Translations under genes and position numbers: made by a program
Shown: one piece after another, positions 59,749-64,000 of the stretch
Layout: each line of letters begins with the position of its first letter
Position numbering within the stretch: position 1 is the first letter of the stretch
The notes under the pieces: generated by a model
What the model saw: the letters and a program-made list of their open reading frames with translations, nothing else
Database searches by the model: none
Told to the model about the DNA's origin: nothing
Origin: Candidatus Krumholzibacteriia bacterium
GTDB taxonomy: Bacteria; Krumholzibacteriota; Krumholzibacteriia; G020349025
Direction of reading: 5' to 3'
Assembly (NCBI GenBank): GCA_035649275.1
Contig: DASRJW010000141.1
Coordinates: 26,932-90,931 of the forward strand
Length of the DNA: 64,000 nucleotides

Positions 59749-60804
59749 TTGTCCGCCGAGGCATTCGTCTTCTGGCTCGGGCTGCTTCTGATTTCCGGCG
59801 GCTTCCTCTACATCATCGGTCGCGGGCCGCGCAAAGTCGCTTCGGGCACAGACCCTTACGCCGCTGCCCTCAACTACATCTTGAACGACGACTGGGACGG
59901 TGCCCTGGACAGCTTGCGGCGTGCCGCCCACGCCGGGAGCACGAGTGCGGACGTTTACATCAAGCTCGGCAGCGTGCTGCGCCGCCGTGGCAATCACGCC
60001 ACGGCCCTGCAGATCCATCAGACCCTGACCGTGCGCCAGGATCTCACGCCGGAGGAGCGCACCCTGGTGCAACGCTGCCTGGTGGAGGATTACCGCGCCC
60101 TCGGCCGGAGGCGCGAGGCCCTGGCGGCGCTGCAGCAGCTGGCCCAGGATGGGCGTGACGGGCCGCTGCAACGAGAGATCGCCCAGGAGGCGCTGCTCTG
60201 CGGCGACTACGTCACGGCGGAACGCGCCATCCGGGCGCTCCGCGGCGACGGTACGCAGGAACGGGCCGAGCTGGCGCGCTTCCTCGCCGCCATGGGCGAG
60301 CGCTGCCGGCAGCAGGAACAGCGGGCCGAAGCGAAGCGTTACTTCCAGGAAGCGCTGAAGGAAAACGGCAACTGCGAGCCGGCGCTGCTCGCCTTGGGGG
60401 ATCTCGTGCACGAGGAAGGCGACTTGGAGAGCGCTCTCTACTACTGGCAGAAGCTCGCTTTCGCCACCAGCGACGTCGAGCCCGAGCTCTATGATCGGCT
60501 CGAGCGCGTGTACTTCGATCTAGGGAAGTTCAGCGACATCGAAGGCATCTACGCTCAGATCCTGGAGCGACGACCACGGGACCAGCAGGCCCTGCTCGCC
60601 GCCGGCAAGCTGGCCACGAAGAAAGGGCAAGTGGAAGAGGCAGAGCGCCTGCTGCGCGCCGCCCTCGAGCAAGCTCCGGATTCGCCCCGGGCGTTCCAGT
60701 TGCTCGCCCACTTGCTGCTGGAGCAGGGGAAGACGCAGGAGGCTCGGCAGCTCATCGACACCCATGTGGGTCTGCTGCAAGCGGCAGGAAGACGCGGCGC
60801 ATGA
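59749..60804 (+). CDS. LapB/YciM-like TPR membrane protein
   Basis: A 351-residue protein with one N-terminal helix (FWLGLLLISGGFLYIIG) and nine or so TPR-like repeats (DPYAAALNYILNDDWDGALD, DLESALYYWQKLAF, GQVEEAERLLRAALEQAPDS). The early NYILNDDWDGALDSL and the place after lapA match LapB. The C-terminal rubredoxin-like zinc ribbon of E. coli LapB is missing, so it may be a shorter variant. The TTG start at 59749 has GGGAGGG six bases upstream. The stop overlaps the next ATG. Confidence 0.75.
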   Translation: MSAEAFVFWLGLLLISGGFLYIIGRGPRKVASGTDPYAAALNYILNDDWDGALDSLRRAAHAGSTSADVYIKLGSVLRRRGNHATALQIHQTLTVRQDLTPEERTLVQRCLVEDYRALGRRREALAALQQLAQDGRDGPLQREIAQEALLCGDYVTAERAIRALRGDGTQERAELARFLAAMGERCRQQEQRAEAKRYFQEALKENGNCEPALLALGDLVHEEGDLESALYYWQKLAFATSDVEPELYDRLERVYFDLGKFSDIEGIYAQILERRPRDQQALLAAGKLATKKGQVEEAERLLRAALEQAPDSPRAFQLLAHLLLEQGKTQEARQLIDTHVGLLQAAGRRGA

Positions 60805-61904
60805 GACTTCGAGTCGGGCAAGGCAAGGATCGTGACGCCCCCATCGGGAGCGCGGTGATCCGGAGCGGCAGCGGGCGTCCCGCTCGGCGCTGGAGCGGTG
60901 TGGCGCTGCTCTTCTCCCTGCTGTTGCCCGCGGCGGCGGTGGGGCAGGCGAATGTGCTCGAGGAAGCGCGGGCGCTGCAACGGCGGCTGCAGTACGCCGA
61001 GGCCCACGAGCGCCTGCTCGCGGCGTTGCCCGAGCTCGAGGGTGAGAGCCGCGGGCAAGCCTACCTGCTCCTCGCCGAGCTGAGCCCGGACGCCAAGGAA
61101 GCGAGGCGCGCCTGGCGAGAGGCGGAGCAGGCTGCGCCCAGCGGTGCGGTCCACCAACGCGCCGTTCTCGAGCTGGCGCGTCTCGATTTCGCGCGGGGCA
61201 ACTATCACAGCGTGCGCTCCCGTCTCGAGGACGCCACCGATGACGAGTCCCGTCTTCTCGTCGCCGCCAGTTGGATCGGCCTCGAAGAGGCGGAACGCGC
61301 TGCCGCCGCCTTGAAAGGACTGCCCGCCTCGCCGCGGGCATCCCTGCTCCGCGCCTGGGCCGCCCGCGCCACACGCGGTGCCGAGGCGGCTCTCCAGGAG
61401 CTGGCCCCGCTCGCTGCTTCCGGGGGCGACTTCTTACCCACGGTCTTGCTCTGGCAGGCGGAGTGCCAGGCGGAGCTCGGTCGAGCCGCGGAGGCGCGCA
61501 CGGCGGCGGAAACCCTGCAGCGCCGCTTCGCCACCGCCCCGGAGAACGAGATGATCGCGGCGACACTGACCTCTCTCCGCCAGGCGCCGGCCTCGGGCGG
61601 TGCAGCGACCGCCGCAGAGGGTGCGACGACGACGCCCGCGGGCGCGGCAGCCGCGTTGCCGCCCGGGTCGTTGCTGCTGCAAATCGGCGTCTTCGAGAGC
61701 CAAGCCAACGCGCTCCGCTTGCGCGATCGTCTGCCGCCCGACATCGGCCCGGTGCGGGTCGACCCGGTGCAACAAGGGGAGCGCCATTTCTACCGCGTCG
61801 CCCTCGGCCCCTTCACGAGCGCCAGTGCGGCGACGGCGCACGCCCGCGCCAAGCTCGAACCCCTCGGCATGGAGTGGCGGCTCGTCCGGCCGGAGTCGCC
61901 ATGA
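60801..61904 (+). CDS. SPOR-domain exported protein
   Basis: A 367-residue protein with a signal sequence or anchor (WSGVALLFSLLLPAAAVGQ), a TPR-like helical middle and a C-terminal SPOR domain (LLLQIGVFESQANALRLRDR, then HFYRVALGPFTSASAATAHA). SPOR domains bind denuded glycan strands at division sites, so a septal role is likely. An Ala/Thr-rich linker separates the two. It overlaps the lapB-like gene and mutS by ATGA junctions. ATG 60801 leaves a long n-region; GTG 60855 is possible. Confidence 0.8.
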   Translation: MRLRVGQGKDRDAPIGSAVIRSGSGRPARRWSGVALLFSLLLPAAAVGQANVLEEARALQRRLQYAEAHERLLAALPELEGESRGQAYLLLAELSPDAKEARRAWREAEQAAPSGAVHQRAVLELARLDFARGNYHSVRSRLEDATDDESRLLVAASWIGLEEAERAAAALKGLPASPRASLLRAWAARATRGAEAALQELAPLAASGGDFLPTVLLWQAECQAELGRAAEARTAAETLQRRFATAPENEMIAATLTSLRQAPASGGAATAAEGATTTPAGAAAALPPGSLLLQIGVFESQANALRLRDRLPPDIGPVRVDPVQQGERHFYRVALGPFTSASAATAHARAKLEPLGMEWRLVRPESP

Positions 61905-64000
61905 GCCGGATGCCGGAGCCAGGCAGGGAACCGGCCGTTCCGGCCACGAAGCTCACTCCCATGATGGCGCAGTACCAGGAGATCAAGCGCCAGCATCAGG
62001 ACGCCATCCTTCTCTTCCGCATGGGAGACTTCTACGAGACCTTCCACGGTGATGCGGCGATCGCCAGCCGCGTCCTCGGCATCGCCCTCACCAGCCGCGA
62101 TCGCGCCTCCGAAACGCCGGTCCCCCTGGCCGGCGTGCCCTACCACAGCGCCAGCGGTTACATCGCGCGCCTGTTGCGCGCCGGCTACAAGGTCGCGGTT
62201 TGCGATCAGGTGGAAGATCCGGCGCTGGCGAAGGGACTGGTGCAGCGCGCCGTCACCGAGGTGCTGACGCCGGGGACGGCGCTCGTGCCCGAGCTGCTCG
62301 CCGAACGGGACAACCACTACGCCTTCTGTCTCGCCGTGCCGGAGGCCGTGGGGCGAAGCGTGGGCTTCGCCTTCCTCGATTTCTCCACCGGCGAGTTCGG
62401 TCTCGGCGAGCGTGTCGAGGCCGAGAGCCTCGACCTCGTGGCGCGCTATTCCCCCCGGGAGTTGTTCCTGCCCCAGAGCTGCATGGGAAGCCCCTTCGCC
62501 GCGACGCTGCAGCGGCGCTTCGAAACCCTGCCGCTCACCTACGTGGAAGAAGCGCTGTTCACACCGCGCCTGGCGCGAGAGGCGCTGCTGCGCCACTTCG
62601 GCGCCGCCTCGCTCGAGGGCTTGGATTGCGGTGACGTGCCCGAGGGCGTCCGTGCGGGCGGCGCCTTGCTCGAGTACGGCGGCCGGCTGAAGCGGAGCCG
62701 GCTCGAAGCGGTGACGCGGGTGCAGGTGGTGCGCCCGGCGGCGGAGATGTTCCTCGACGAGGACACGCTGGCGAACCTGGAGATCTTCCGCTCCAGCCGC
62801 GGCCAGGACGCTTCGGTGACCCTGGTGCACCATCTCGACGCCTGCCGCACCTCCATGGGTTCGCGCCTGCTGCGCCGCTGGCTGCGTGCTCCGCTGCGCG
62901 AGCGCAGCTCTGTGGAGGCGCGGCACGAGGCCGTGGGCTATTGGGTGCAAGAGAGCGAGGCGCTGGCTCTCCTGGCCGCCGAACTCGCCCGTCTCGGCGA
63001 CCTGGAGCGCGGCTTCGGCCGCATCGCCGCGGACCGCGCCGGACCACGCGATCTGCTGGCCTTCGCCGACGGCGCCGCACGCATCCCGCTGCTGCGGGAG
63101 ATGCTGGAGCCCGTTCAAGGCACTCTCCTCGCGGCGTTGCGGGAGGCCATGGACCCGCTGCAGGACCTGGTCGAGGACGTCCGCCGCACGCTGGTGGACG
63201 AACCGCCGCCGCACTTGCGCGCTGGCGGCGTCATCCGTCCGGGTGTCTCCGAGGAGCTCGACGCTCTCCTCGACTCCACCCGTTCGGCGCGCGAGTGGAT
63301 CGCCGCGCTGCAGGAAAGCGAGCGCGCCGCGAGCGGCATCGGCAAGCTCAAGGTCGGCTACAACAAGGTCTTCGGCTACTACCTCGAGGTCCCTCGCGGG
63401 CAAGTGGAGAAGGTGCCGGAGCGTTATAGCCCCAAGCAGACCTTGGTGGGAGCGCAGCGCTACATCACGCCGGAGCTGAAGGAGAAGGAGCAGCTGGTGC
63501 TGCGCGCCGAAGACGAGCGCGTGCGCCTCGAAACCAGCTTGTTCGCTGCTCTCCGCGCCCGGCTCGCCGCGCAGGCACCCCGAGTGGAGCGCACGGTGGC
63601 GGCGCTCGCGGCCCTCGATGTGCTCGCCGCCTTCGCCCAGGTGGCGCACCAGCGCGACTATGCGCGGCCGCATCTGACCGCGGACGACCGCATCGTGCTG
63701 CGGCAGAGCCGGCACCCGGTGGTCGAAGCGCTGCTCGAGAAGGAGTTCGTTCCCAACGACGTGGAGCTCTCCCGCAGCGAGGCGCAGATCCTCGTTCTCA
63801 CCGGCCCCAACATGGGAGGCAAGTCCACCTTCCTCCGCCAAGTGGCGCTCATCGTGCTGATGGCTCATGCCGGCAGCTGGGTGCCGGCGGCGAGCGCCTC
63901 CATCGGCCCGGTGGATCGAATCTTCACCCGCGTCGGCGCCGCGGACAACCTGGCGCGGGGGCAGAGCACCTTTCTCGTCGAGATGACCGAGACCGCGAAG
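61901..64000 (+). CDS. mutS: DNA mismatch repair protein MutS (partial, 3' end outside window)
   Basis: The first 700 residues of a MutS1 protein. The mismatch-reading motif is F44-Y-E46 in RMGDFYETFHGDA. The connector, core and clamp domains follow, with GKLKVGYNKVFGYYLEVPRG in the core. Walker A is GPNMGGKST (635-643), then FTRVGAADNLARGQSTF near the edge. Walker B and the dimerisation end are beyond the window. The start is the ATG overlapping the SPOR gene stop (ATGA). mutL is not present in the window. Confidence 0.97.
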   Translation, partial: MSRMPEPGREPAVPATKLTPMMAQYQEIKRQHQDAILLFRMGDFYETFHGDAAIASRVLGIALTSRDRASETPVPLAGVPYHSASGYIARLLRAGYKVAVCDQVEDPALAKGLVQRAVTEVLTPGTALVPELLAERDNHYAFCLAVPEAVGRSVGFAFLDFSTGEFGLGERVEAESLDLVARYSPRELFLPQSCMGSPFAATLQRRFETLPLTYVEEALFTPRLAREALLRHFGAASLEGLDCGDVPEGVRAGGALLEYGGRLKRSRLEAVTRVQVVRPAAEMFLDEDTLANLEIFRSSRGQDASVTLVHHLDACRTSMGSRLLRRWLRAPLRERSSVEARHEAVGYWVQESEALALLAAELARLGDLERGFGRIAADRAGPRDLLAFADGAARIPLLREMLEPVQGTLLAALREAMDPLQDLVEDVRRTLVDEPPPHLRAGGVIRPGVSEELDALLDSTRSAREWIAALQESERAASGIGKLKVGYNKVFGYYLEVPRGQVEKVPERYSPKQTLVGAQRYITPELKEKEQLVLRAEDERVRLETSLFAALRARLAAQAPRVERTVAALAALDVLAAFAQVAHQRDYARPHLTADDRIVLRQSRHPVVEALLEKEFVPNDVELSRSEAQILVLTGPNMGGKSTFLRQVALIVLMAHAGSWVPAASASIGPVDRIFTRVGAADNLARGQSTFLVEMTETAK

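Overview
The window is a GC-rich chromosomal segment from a diderm (outer-membrane) bacterium. The outer-membrane evidence is a BamA-type barrel, a Wzi-like barrel, LapA/LapB-like genes and several lipoproteins. A secreted M6 protease with a C-terminal FlgD-like/sorting-type Ig domain, an Ig-like-domain lipoprotein and a long SecA are features I associate with the FCB side of the tree (Eisenbacteria, Krumholzibacteriota, Latescibacterota or Gemmatimonadota-like lineages). This placement is inferred from gene style only. No tRNA, rRNA, CRISPR array, insertion sequence, prophage or origin was seen.

Layout. 1-9.6 kb: the start of a murein transglycosylase lipoprotein (minus strand, running off the window), a diguanylate cyclase, comEC, then the purine genes purN-purC-purH-guaA behind a promoter inside the end of comEC. 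9.6-12 kb: a small accessory operon, ArsR regulator - DoxX-like - SRPBCC - DoxX-like - DUF1801, with a palindromic operator around its own -35 box. 12-15.4 kb, minus strand: aguA/aguB (agmatine to putrescine) and a secreted S41-type protease. 15.9-25.9 kb: envelope genes (M6 metalloprotease, Slt-type transglycosylase, NHL propeller, DGK1/SEC59-like CTP-dependent kinase, TPR protein, membrane-anchored PQQ propeller). 26.1-34.3 kb: secA, topA, xerC, hslV, hslU. The last four resemble the topA-(trmFO)-codV-clpQ-clpY order of Firmicutes without trmFO.

34.4-36.8 kb is a second accessory pocket: HXXEE membrane protein, ACT-domain protein, a second DUF1801 protein, a small lipoprotein and an internally shortened MmcQ/YjbR gene. 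36.8-42.7 kb: an Ig-like lipoprotein, dapA, dapB and a very large protein joining a zinc-peptidase domain, a TolB-like propeller and an outer-membrane barrel. 42.9-51.1 kb: proS converging on rpsT, a secreted amidohydrolase converging on a Wzi-like gene, uvrC and xerD. 51.2-59.3 kb: trpS-scpA-scpB-rluB-aroF-(cmk-plsC fusion)-rpsA, a tightly packed core operon. 59.4-64 kb: lapA-lapB-SPOR protein-mutS, with mutS cut by the window end.

Genes are packed with ATGA, GTGA and perhaps CTGA stop/start overlaps. GTG and TTG starts are common, and a few genes seem to use CTG or ATT. Several promoters fit a housekeeping pattern with exactly 17 bases between a TTGnnn -35 and a TAnnnT-like -10, which helped to fix starts. 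Two genes (arsR, aguB) look leaderless. The points most worth following are the peptidase-propeller-barrel protein, the cysteine-bearing insertion in SecA, the Cmk-PlsC fusion, the ArsR cassette with its operator, and the non-canonical starts.
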